This document shows, in pieces, positions 48,201 through 56,734 of a DNA stretch of 64,000 nt. A program made the position numbers and the translations under genes. The stretch's first letter is position 1. Each line of letters begins with the position of its first letter. The stretch is from Talinum fruticosum (taxonomy: Eukaryota > Streptophyta > Magnoliopsida > Caryophyllales > Talinaceae): contig JAITYX010000007.1 of NCBI GenBank assembly GCA_021018815.1, positions 2,729,001-2,793,000 on the forward strand, given 5' to 3'. The notes below the pieces were generated by a model that was given only the letters and a program-made list of their open reading frames with translations, was not told the DNA's origin and did not search any database.

Positions 48201-51200
48201 ATACTCATTTGGAACTCTTGACTCATCAACTCGAGAGAATTCTCGGCACTGAAACTCATTAGTAGCACCGAAAATAATATCGTCAACATAGATTTGAACA
48301 ATAAGAAAATCTTTCCCTTTGGTCTTTATGAATAGAGTCTTGTCGATCTAACCTCTTTTGAAATCATTTTGAACCAAGAAGCTACTCGAGTCTTTCATAC
48401 CAAGCTCGAGGGGCTTGTTTAAGACCATAGTGAGCCTTTTGAAGTTTGAAAACATGATTTGGAAATCTGAATTTTCAAAACTAGGAGGTCTGCTCGACAT
48501 AGACTTCTTCTTCAATAAAACCATTGAGAAAGGCACACTTAACATCCATTTGATATAATTTAATATGCATGCGAGGATGCAAATGCCAGCGAGTATTCTA
48601 ATGGCTTCAATTCGGCTACGAGTGCAAAGGTTTCCCCACAATCAATTCCTTCTTCTTGATTATATCCTTGAGCCACAAGTCTAGCCTTATTTCCGACTAC
48701 CACTCCACCCTCATCCAGTTTGTTCTTGAAAACCCATTTGGTTCCTATAACTGGGTGGTCGGAAGGTCGGTTGGTCGAGTCCGGACTTGGTTTCTCTCGA
48801 ATTGATTAAGTTCTTCTTGCATGGCCTCTACCCATTCAAGTTCATTAAGGGCCTCTAGTGCATTTTGGGTTCGAGTTAATGAAATGAATGCGGTGAATGC
48901 ACACAGATTGTGTAAAGAAGAACGAGTTCTTACCCCACTGTTGATATCGAAATAATGTTTTCTTGGGGATGACTGGAAGTAAATTTGAATGCTTTACCAG
49001 TTCTTTGATTCACCAGGTTTGTGGGCTGAATTGCTTGATCTTCGAAGCTTGTTCCGATTGATCCTCTTCATTGACTTGTTCGTTACGAGCGAGCTCTTGA
49101 GCTGTCTCATTCCGAGTTTCCTCGTTACGAGTGACTTCATTCCGAGTCGGTTGGGTCCGAGTCTTTGTAGGCTCAACTTCGTCATCGTCCTTTCGAGCTT
49201 CAATTACGAGTATGAAGACTCACTTGGCTTCTCCTGTTCAAGCTCATCAAATACTACGTGGATGCTTTCTTCCACTTTGTTAGTACGATTATTGTAAATG
49301 CGATAAGCTTTGCTATGAGAGGAGTAACCTAGAAAAATACCTTCGTCCGACCGAGCATCGAACTTGGTTAGATGATCCTTACCATTGTTGTGGACGAAGC
49401 ACTTACATCCGAATGGTCTCGAAATAGGAAATATTTGGCTTCTTCCCTTTGTAGAGCTCATAAGGTGTTTTCTTCAGAATAGGTCCGATGAGGCATCGAT
49501 TGAGAGTGTAGTTGGCTGTGTTTACTGCCTCCGCCTGGAAATAGTAAGGCAAGTTGTGTTCAATCATCATCGTCCTTGCTATTTCTTCAAGGGTTCTGTT
49601 CTTTCTCTCAACTACTCCATTCTGTTGAGGAGTTCGGGTGCTGAGAAGTTGTGAGAGATTCCATTCTTGTCACAAAACTCGAGAATTCCGAGTAATCGAA
49701 CTCCTTTCCATGGTCGGTTCGAATCTTTTGAATCCGAGTCCGAGACTCAACTTGAATCTTTCTACAGAGCTTGCTGAACTCCTTGAAGGCTTCATTCTTA
49801 TGCTTGAGAAAACACACCCAGGTAAATCTTGAAAAATCATCAATAATAACAAGTATGTAAGATTTACCTCCGAGACTCTTCACAGGAATTTCACCACATA
49901 AGTCCATATGGAGCAATTCAAGCACGTTGGATGTGGAAACTGTCTTCGAGAGATTTGAATGAAGATCCGACTTGTTTCCCTCGGTGCATGCTTCACATAC
50001 TTTGTCCTTCTCAAACGCACGGTTAGGTAATCCTCTAACCGGACTATAAGATGCAAGCTTTTTGATAGTATGCATGCTAATATGACCTAATCTACGATGC
50101 CAAGTCCAAGAATCATCAAGAAGAGATGCTTTTAAACAAGATAAGTTCTGACTTGGGTCGGAAGGAGGGATGATGTAGGTATTACCCGATCTCTTACCCG
50201 AGAGCTTTACCTCTTTGGTGGTCTCATCTCGTGATGTAGCACTTGGATTGAGTGAATCTTACCTCTTGACCTTTGTCACATAGCTGGGAGATGCTAAGTA
50301 GATTGTACTTTAGCCCTTTGACAAGGTAGATCGGGCTCACCGGATTGCTTCCATTTCCAATCTTCCCAATGCCCACTATCTTACCTTTGCTTGTCATCTC
50401 CAAAAGTCACCTTTCCTCCTTTATATGATTCCAGCTCGGAAAAGAGTCTTTGGTCACCCGACATGTGTCGAGAACATCCGCTGTCCAGGTACCAGTGTCC
50501 TTTGATCTTTTCCGAGTGACCTGCAAAGCAGAGAGAATCTAACCCTTTTCACTTCCTCTAACGAACCCAGTAACATTCCTTACTCGTGGTCCTTTTCGAG
50601 GAAGAAGGTGCTTCGGAACCCATATTTGAATGACTTTGGGTTTTGTCCGATTCGAGTCTTGCTCTCGAAGAACCGAGTCCGTGTCTCTTTCCTTTTAAAA
50701 ACCTTTCCTTTTGAAACAGGAGAAAATGGTTTCTTTTTGTAAATAGGTCCGGGCTTAGTCCTCCTTTCATTTACGTGAATGGGACCATGCTCAGCCTTTT
50801 CGAACTTTACAGTTCGGAATCCTTTTGAACAATTCCGAGTAAGAATTAGATTCTTCCTCTTTGTTGAAACCAAGACCTTCTTTTCGAAAAGAGACACATT
50901 GTGATCCTAAGAGCATGTCAAGGTTCTTCGACCTTGAGTAAACTTTAAAACTAGATCTTGAGACTCGGTGAGCTTCGTTTTAGTTGCTCATTTTCTTTCT
51001 CGAGTAACTCGGACTCGGTCTCATTAGCTTGAGCACTTGTCTTGAGTTCTCTCGAGTGTGAGCCTCGGTTTTCTAATTCGTTTTTCAAAGAAGTGCTCTC
51101 GAAGTGATTGACTCAAGTTGTTCTTTGAAATGAGAAGAATCGAATTGGACTTTTCTTCCAAAGTAAAGATGTATTTAGCTAAATCAACTTTGGAGAATTT

Positions 51201-54200
51201 GAGGAAGTAGTTCATTACCTCTTGAGGATCTGTTTCCTCGTTGTCCGAGTCCGAGTCCGACTCTCTTTCAGCCTTCGAGTCGAAATTGCCATCGGACACT
51301 TCGAGTCATCCGAGTCCTCGTCGTCTTCGGATGAGTCCTCATCGCTCCATGTTGCCATCATGGCCTTTTTCTTCTTCCTGTCCCTTTTTCGTTTTGGACA
51401 GTCCTTGACTATGTGGTCTTTGCTCGCCACATTCAAAACATCTAGAATTCTTAGACAAAGATAACTTTGAAGGAGAAGAAAACTTACCTTTTCTATCTCT
51501 CTTGTCTTTCTTGTAGAATTCTTCTTTTGGTCTTTTGTCCCATCTTTTATGCTTCATCATTCTCTTGAAGCCTCTTGCAATGAGTGCCATGGGATCATCT
51601 TCGAGTCGGAGGAGCTCGGACTTGCTTCTTTGGATTCCGAGGCTTTAAGCGCAATGTTCCTTTTGGTTGTACCCTCGGCATCTTCTTCTTCCGGATGTAT
51701 CTCATGTGTTAGAAGCTTTCCGATGAGCTCGTCCGGCTTCAAGAGTGAAAGGTTCCGAGCCTCTTCTATGGCAGTCACCTTAGGACCCCATCGTCTCTTG
51801 GGTAGGCTTCGAGAATTTTTCGGCACATTTCTTCATGGGAGATTTTCTTTCCCGGAGATTTGAGATTGTTGGTGATCTCGGTGAAGCGAATGAACATCCG
51901 AGTAATGTTCTCCTCTCGGCTCCATTTTGAAAAGCTCATATTTGTGAAAATATTGACTGATCTTCGCTTGTCTCACCCGACTTGTACCTTCGTAGGTGTT
52001 GACCAAGGTATCCCACACCTCTTTAGCGAGTCACAGGCAGAGACTCGATTGTACTCTTCCGAGCTTATGGCACACATGAGGATGTTCATGGCTTTGAAGT
52101 TCTTTCGAACTTCTCGCTTCGCTGGTGTGAACTCGGCCTTTGTCTTGGGAAGGATTCTGAATTCATCTCGTCTTCGTTGGAATGTAGTTTCCTTGTTGTA
52201 TGATTTCCCATACTTCTTCATCATGATCCATGAGGAAACATTCCATAAGCTTCTTCCGAGTGCCCAAAGTTTGAACCTTTGAATTTTGGTGGCCTGTTGG
52301 AAGATCTTCCTTCATCGAACTCTCCGGTGTTACGAGCCATCCGATCTTTAAACCTTTGGATTGTTAAATCCTTTACGAAAGGCTAGGCTCGATACCAATT
52401 GAAGGTTTTCTCGGGGAGAGTCCGAGTCACCATAGAGGGGGTGAATAGGGTGATAGAAAATTCTTTGTGAAAATACACAATTTTGCACGGAATAGAGGTA
52501 AAGACAGATTCCGAGTCTAACAACGAGTCGAAAAGATTGGACTCGGAAAACAATGAATCGGATGAAGCAAGAGCGAGTAAGGCCGTCCGAGTCTAGAATG
52601 AACTCGGAAAGAGAACACGAGAGATTTTACGTGGAAACCCTCCTGGGGCAGAAAACCACGGCCCGTGTCAATCCAGACACGAAGTCAAATCCACTATTTT
52701 GAGTCCACAAAATACCGTGAACTTGACGGAACCCGAGTTGCTCCCTTAGACAACTCTATACAAATTTTCCTAGACTCGAAGTTCCCTTATCCGATCTAGT
52801 ACTTCCTAGCTGAGATAACCCTTACGAGATAGGGACAACTAAGCTGAGTTAACCTTTACATCTTAGTCAAGGGACCTTACAAAGAATGTAAGAAGAGTTT
52901 GTAACTAAGTACAAGACCTTACAACTCGAAAGTAATGAATTACAGAGTGGGAGTTGTAAGTTGAAGATTGAGAGTAGATACAATAACTTTGATCAAGTAT
53001 GTGTATAAACAATATGTTCGGCAACCTTCAAGTCTTGTGAAGTGGCTTCTATTTATAGATAACCAAGCAGAGTAGCCGTTACCTTCATCTGCTGACCGCG
53101 AGTCTTCTGTGACCGTTGGGAGAGGCTTTCCGAGTCACTCGAAAGTGTCCGTTGAAATATGAACGTTGGACAACGGTTTAACTCTCTTGGAAGTCCCAAA
53201 ACCATCGGTAGTGTCTTGATAAATGTGGTGGAAACCACCGTTAAGCTTAGCGTTCCAGCTTTTCGAATATGGAAATAGACGACTTCGACACAATCTTCCG
53301 GGACTCGGAGCGAGAGAAGGTGAAGAGCCATGTCTGCTGGTGATTTGACGTTCGAGCCGGCTACTTTTGTGGTTTGAAAAAGTATCCTCGATTGAATAAC
53401 CTACAAAAGTAGAACACCTTCGGTTCTCAAAGTATAAAATACTTTGGTCCAAGGTTAGACACGGATAATAAAATAATTATGATAATTAACCAACAGATTA
53501 TTCGAGTCGGAAATGAAATGGAATTTTCCGAGTCTAATATCCATGATACTCGGAATTCCACCCGACTTAGTCTAAGCGAAGAATCAAGTTCTATAAAGAA
53601 TATCGAGTGAGAAAAACTTGATATAGACTAAGCATGAAATGAACTACGAATGCCGACTATGTAATCAATAGAACAGATAACCACAAGTCGATTCGAGTGA
53701 GAAACAACGGAATACTTGGTATATTCAAAATGCGATTAATCTAATAGAGGATGGACGCGAGAATAAAGAACCGGTTTTCGAGTCGCTAACTGAAAAGCGA
53801 TAAATGAGATAAGTGAAGGCCGAATCACTTAGAGAAAATACTATTTTACTCAAGTAAGTTTCTAAGACACAGAGAATGCCTTGGAATCAAAACTCTATAT
53901 GTATAATATCGTTATACCTTATTCCTTTTGCATGACTCGGAAAGATATGGAGCGAGTGTTCGAGTCTTCATTATAAGTCAAGCAATCTCGAAGGCTTACT
54001 AACAAGTTAAGAAGGGTTTCAAGTGAAATTTTTAGTATCGTATGATTGTGGTGCGTTAGTTTGAATTATCACCTCGTGATATTTTGTAGTTAATGGTTTG
54101 TATTGGTTTTAAAAAGTTCTAACACGAGAACAAAGCAAAAACCTTAGCTTGAATGATGTTGACTCAATTCGTGGTTTAATGAGAGCATATAATATTAAAT

Positions 54201-54740
54201 ATGGACGAATTTTCAGGAGGCATGGATCAAACCATATTAGGAACCACCAATGAGAACTTCAAAAAGGTGTTTGAGGTCAACGTCTATGGTGCCTTCCTAG
54301 GAGCCAAGCATGCCGCGAGGGTGATGATCCCTAGGGAGAGCGGAGTGATCCTTTTCACGGCGAGCCTAGCATCAGCAACATGTGGACAATCCCCACATGC
54401 GTACACCATGTCAAAGCACGCGATTGTGGGTTTGATGAAGAACTTGTGTGTCGAGATGGGACAATATGGGATAAGGGTGAATGCGATATCCCCTTGTGCA
54501 GTGTCTACTCCGATACTTACCCATTTATTGGGGACCGACAAGGGCACCCTAGATGAGGTGATCAATGAGGCCGCGGTGCTCAAAGGGGTGACCCCAACAG
54601 AGATGGATGTGGCTCATGCAGCATTGTACTTGGCTAGTGATGAGTCTAAGCTTGTCAATGGGCTTAACTTGATGATTGATGGTGGATATAGTGTCACCAA
54701 CCCTTCGTTCGCCTTGGCCTTCAAAAGACTGCTTTCATAA
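39175..54740 (+). CDS. short-chain dehydrogenase/reductase, three exons, intact (283 aa)
   Basis: Joining 39175-39212, 41250-41539 and 54217-54740 gives 852 nt in frame, ending TAA, with GT...AG introns of 2,037 and 12,677 nt. The protein is a classical NAD(P)-dependent SDR of the secoisolariciresinol dehydrogenase / momilactone A synthase / tropinone-reductase-like group (SDR110C). Residues seen: cofactor motif TGGASGFG (22-29), Asp47 at the end of beta-2 (favours NAD), NNAG (104-107), and catalytic Asn131, Ser159, Tyr172 and Lys176 (YTMSK). The tail reads GLNLMIDGGYS. Length and the short first exon ending in ..AKR| match the family. Phe28 in place of the usual Ile is a mild oddity. It likely oxidises an alcohol of a specialised metabolite in the cytosol; the substrate cannot be read from sequence. 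The gene is alone, and its long intron carries an antisense LTR element that may affect expression. Confidence 0.92.
40301..40876. repeat. 280-bp tandem duplication in SDR intron 1
   Basis: GTAAA(A)TAATCTAGAAAAGGC plus a T tract begins at 40301 and again at 40581, and the match runs through GGATCAA(T/C)AAGGGTT at both ends. The copies differ by many small changes and in T-tract length. Non-coding. Confidence 0.85.
41250..41539 (+). CDS. SDR exon 2
   Basis: Acceptor GAGCACAG|G and donor TCAG|GTAAAT. It encodes residues 13-110: the Rossmann beta-alpha-beta with TGGASGFG, the Asp47 cofactor residue and NNAG. The split codon (Gly110) is completed by exon 3. Confidence 0.95.
41825..42441. mobile_element. 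hAT-like non-autonomous element in SDR intron 2
   Basis: Left end TAGGTGGTGCACGG and right end, reverse-complemented, TAGGGGTGGACACG, form terminal inverted repeats. Flanking octamers GTCATAGG and ATCATGGA agree at five of eight positions. The interior repeats GGTTCC / GGAACC in both orientations, giving strong self-complementarity. Length is 617 bp, no coding. Confidence 0.65.
42442..43116. other. SDR intron 2 DNA, no element assigned
   Basis: AT-rich intron sequence. A short inverted repeat (GATGGTGAA...TTCACCATC, 42980-43022) is the only structure noted. Confidence 0.45.
43117..44693 (-). repeat. 3' LTR (minus-strand sense) of the Sirevirus-type element
   Basis: Starts TGAAGGTTTGCTCGGG, ends CCGAGTCTTCA on the plus strand. 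TATTTATAG at 43769-43777 is a minus-strand TATA box (CTATAAATA). About 50 differences from the other LTR by eye, roughly 3 percent, half of them of one odd indel type. Confidence 0.93.
44694..44712 (-). promoter_or_regulatory. polypurine tract
   Basis: Minus-strand AACAAAAAGGGGAGAT directly precedes the 3' LTR; it is the expected plus-strand primer for reverse transcription. Confidence 0.85.
44713..45050 (-). other. 3' untranslated part of the element
   Basis: AT-rich stretch between the env-like region and the polypurine tract. It resembles 8930-9150 of the deletion derivative. No coding domain. Confidence 0.55.
45060..46870 (-). pseudogene. env-like extra region of a Sirevirus-type element
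   Basis: After RNase H and before the polypurine tract there is 1.8 kb with a minus-strand reading in two main pieces: 46870-46442 (start MTLDCPQALKK) and 46105-45464 (from MAAVPAQLQTKK, ending in an Arg/Lys/Glu-rich, probably coiled-coil stretch). Only the SIRE/Maximus branch of plant copia elements has an ORF here; it is called env-like, although no membrane-fusion role has been shown. The pieces are in different frames, so it is broken as read. A 289-residue plus-strand frame over the same DNA is a by-product of GC-rich sequence. Family assignment rests on position and composition. Confidence 0.6.
46871..47356 (-). other. linker between pol and env-like region
   Basis: No domain recognised. 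Probable spacer or leader of the env-like reading. Confidence 0.4.
47357..50530 (-). pseudogene. copia pol: protease tail, integrase, reverse transcriptase, RNase H
   Basis: Integrase: a zinc-type N-end followed by LLHMDLCG (near 49910) and IRTDHGKEF (near 49720); the third acidic residue is encoded in VVERKNRTL near 49600, in another frame. A post-core segment (FGCKCFVHN) lies near 49400. Reverse transcriptase covers about 48720-48030 with an intact YVDD box at 48275-48289. RNase H covers about 47990-47500 (WHSKKRNSVALSIAEAEY, CDNQSAI). All catalytic residues I could check are present, but single-base shifts break the frame repeatedly, often at CGA/CGAG sites. Confidence 0.88.
50531..52340 (-). 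pseudogene. copia gag of the Sirevirus-type element
   Basis: ATG at 52340 (reading MARNTGEFDEGRSS) lies about 45 bp inside the primer-binding site, the usual place. The UBN2-type domain lies at about 52020-51840 (KEVWDTLVNTYEGTSRVRQ in pieces). A zinc knuckle lies near 51452-51400; its frame breaks at a GCGAGC where the sister element reads GTAGC. An acidic Asp/Ser/Glu-rich stretch follows (51390-51215). Several frameshifts. Confidence 0.8.
52386..52397 (-). promoter_or_regulatory. primer-binding site (initiator-Met tRNA)
   Basis: Minus-strand TGGTATCGAGCC, 2 bp from the LTR end. The canonical plant copia site is TGGTATCAGAGCC; the difference is CAGAG to CGAG. Confidence 0.85.
52400..53970 (-). 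repeat. 5' LTR (minus-strand sense) of the Sirevirus-type element
   Basis: Starts TGAAGGTTTTCTCGGGG, ends TCGAGTCTTCA on the plus strand. Minus-strand TATA box at 53050-53058. This would be the promoter driving transcription antisense to the SDR gene. Confidence 0.93.
54217..54740 (+). CDS. SDR exon 3
   Basis: Acceptor ATTTTCAG|GAGGC. It encodes residues 110-283 with Asn131, Ser159, YTMSK, the IRVNAISP segment and the conserved GGYS end, then TAA. No stop or frameshift. A reading extended to the ATG at 54201 would add only intron-encoded residues. Confidence 0.95.
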
Positions 54741-54913
54741 GAGCTTTCTTTTCAATTTCTTGGTATTTAGTTAAGTCTTAATTGTTGGCGAAGTTGTTGG
54801 GTTTCAGTTATAATTTCGAAGGGTATTATTCTCCATCGCTTTTATAGAGTAATATTTTTCATCACTATATACAATCATATTACCGGACTAGTAGTTGTTT
54901 TATTTCTTTACGA
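54741..54913 (+). other. probable SDR 3' untranslated region
   Basis: T-rich DNA after the SDR stop codon, before a Stowaway-like insertion. No clear AATAAA was seen, as is common in plants. Confidence 0.4.
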
Positions 54914-54915
54914 TA

Positions 54916-55089
54916 CTCCCTCCGTTTCATAATACTTGTCACGTTAGTTAATTTTTTTGTTTTGTAATATTTGTCATTTTATAATTTCAATGGCATGCTA
55001 ATGAATAGTTTATCAATTTTGTCTTTATTAATTACTTTTTTTCTCTTCTTTTTTCATTGATTTTTTCATTTCCAATGAAACCTTGGGAG
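54916..55089. mobile_element. Stowaway-like MITE
   Basis: Ends CTCCCTCCGTTTCATAAT and, reverse-complemented, CTCCCAAGGTTTCATTGG, flanked by TA on both sides (54914-54915, 55090-55091). CTCCCTCCGT ends and a TA target mark Stowaway / Tc1-mariner-type MITEs. 174 bp, non-coding. Confidence 0.7.
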
Positions 55090-55091
55090 TA

Positions 55092-55888
55092 ACTTGATCC
55101 TCATATATAAATTTTATTATAAATTTTGTGTTTCCTTAGTATTTCCTTGAATAAAAACAACAAGTATTGTGAAAAAGATCATATATTAATTGATGTTGTT
55201 GAGTAACGAGATTTCATGATTCATGATGCCTGAACGTTAGTTGCATATTTTCAATTGGTGAATTCAATGGCTTTACCTGATTAATAATCCTTCCTGGCCA
55301 AACCCAAACTAGGATGCTAATTTGCCCCATCTACCATTGTCACTTAGAAGAGGCCATAGCCCATGGATTAGAGGGCATAGTCATTTTATCACGTGGTTTT
55401 CAAATTTATCAAGGTTGACACTATTGAAGCACACATTTTAAAGATGACATTTTTTGTGTATATATGAAGAGAGGACGAAAAATCGGGCGCTAGCAAAATT
55501 TCGTCCAATTTTATTATCCGAATTTGTCCGACTCGAAAAAATTGGGTTTGATCATGATTTTTTATCTGAATTTTAAATTGAAAATAAGATTTTCTTTTTT
55601 TGTTATCTCGAACCCCGATTTTAACTCAAATTAAGACTTGTCCGACCTGAAAAAATCAGTATCGAACAAAATTTTTAATCTAATACCGATTTGTCAACCC
55701 GATTTTAATTCGAAGCCTAATTTTGCCATCATTAAGATCAAATAGGAACTGTATAAGGTAACATAGTAATAATTGTACACAATTTCATACAATAGTACAT
55801 GGCATTGATGAACTTTGATATCCAAGACTACACCATTATCATGTCCTGAAACTCCTTTGTAATTTGTGTCTATATATCATTACATTAG
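55092..55888. other. intergenic, no gene seen
   Basis: AT-rich. From about 55460 to 55740 there are repeated ACCCGATTTT / TTGTCCGA(C) motifs, possibly a decayed hAT-like element, but its ends are unclear. Confidence 0.4.
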
Positions 55889-55889
55889 T

Positions 55890-55925
55890 TGATACTAGTC
55901 TGTGCCTGTACGGTTGCACATGGTC
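55890..55925 (-). mobile_element. possible Helitron 3' terminus
   Basis: Minus-strand GTGCAACCGTACAGGCAC followed by AGACTAG|T fits the plant Helitron 3' end: a short GC-rich hairpin just before CTAG with insertion next to T. No 5' end was confidently paired, and no protein is encoded. Confidence 0.35.
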
Positions 55926-55979
55926 TTTAGTTATAAAAAGTATTTATAAATATGTAATAAATTTAAATTGAAATTAATA

Positions 55980-56208
55980 TTCCCTCCATTCCATAATATT
56001 CTCTCTAAATGAAAAAAGAAAACATTTTAAAATTAAAATATTTCCTAAATAAAGGATAAGTTTAATAGAAATAATGAAACATGATTGATTGAAATTATAT
56101 TTAATAAGCTCATAAGGAAGTTAATTTAGGATAAAAAATTGTGAATTATCCTATCAAAAAAATAAAATAAAATTGTGACTTAGGAAGACAATTGGGGGAC
56201 AGAGGGAG
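55980..56208. mobile_element. Stowaway-like MITE, second copy
   Basis: Ends TTCCCTCCATTCCATAAT and, reverse-complemented, CTCCCTCTGTCCCCCAATTG, flanked by TA (55978-55979, 56209-56210). 229 bp, AT-rich, non-coding. Confidence 0.75.
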
Positions 56209-56336
56209 TATATAGTCAATAGTTACACCTATCTGTGTTATATATAAAGCCAAGAGAGCTTTCATATTGTATAGCTTTATTTTGCACTTTCTACCGTTCT
56301 TTAATAATAAGTTACAAGGATAAATTAGTCCATTAA

Positions 56337-56551
56337 GGCCCCGTTCCATTTACCTTTAACTTACAACGTTACAGTTCTTACAGATTGCTTACAACTATTT
56401 ATAACTAACTTTACAACTATCTTACAACTCTTACAACTCCTTACAACTTTTTATAGTTTATTACAATTACTTACAGTCTCTTTGCAACTCTTTACAACCT
56501 TACAAGTCTTTACATCCTTACAGTCTCCTTACAGTTAAATAGAATAGTGCC
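56337..56551. mobile_element. MITE-like element built of CTTACAACT repeats
   Basis: Starts GGCCCCGTTCCATTTACC and ends, reverse-complemented, GGCACTATTCTATTTAACTG, an imperfect terminal inverted repeat. Almost the whole interior is about 18 copies of CTTACAACT / CTTACAGTC-type decamers. No clear target duplication. Non-coding. Confidence 0.6.
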
Positions 56552-56734
56552 TTGTAAATTATCTTAACTTGTCTCCTCCCTTCTTACCCCATTATCTCAT
56601 ATTTTGAATCCACTTCCTAATTTTGTATTATTTTTATATATTTGACTCATCAATTTTCAAAATTATCAATAGTTATACACTTCAACAAATGATTGTGAAG
56701 GGAGAGAGTCTAGTAAGAGACTCTCTCAACTTTA
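56552..56734. other. leader of the following LINE or spacer
   Basis: AT-rich DNA. It ends just before the first LINE reading frame; GGAGAGAGTCTAGTAAGAGA at 56701 may belong to the LINE 5' untranslated region. Confidence 0.4.

Larger units (their letters stand above)
43117..53970 (-). mobile_element. full-length Sirevirus-type Ty1/copia element in SDR intron 2
   Basis: Two LTRs (43117-44693, 52400-53970) with TG...CA ends flank 7.7 kb. Flanking 5-mers are TCATA and TTATA, one transition apart. On the minus strand the order is LTR, initiator-Met primer-binding site, gag, protease, integrase, reverse transcriptase, RNase H, an extra env-like region, polypurine tract, LTR. Integrase before reverse transcriptase marks Ty1/copia; the extra region after RNase H and LTRs above 1.5 kb mark the SIRE/Maximus lineage. 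Frames are broken, so it looks inactive as read. It lies antisense to the host gene, so its own polyadenylation signals would not cut the SDR transcript. Confidence 0.93.

Noticed and set aside
54201..54216. Alternative SDR start MDEFSGG at 54201
   Set aside because: It lies in intron sequence directly before a good acceptor; joining to exon 2 gives the complete SDR fold.
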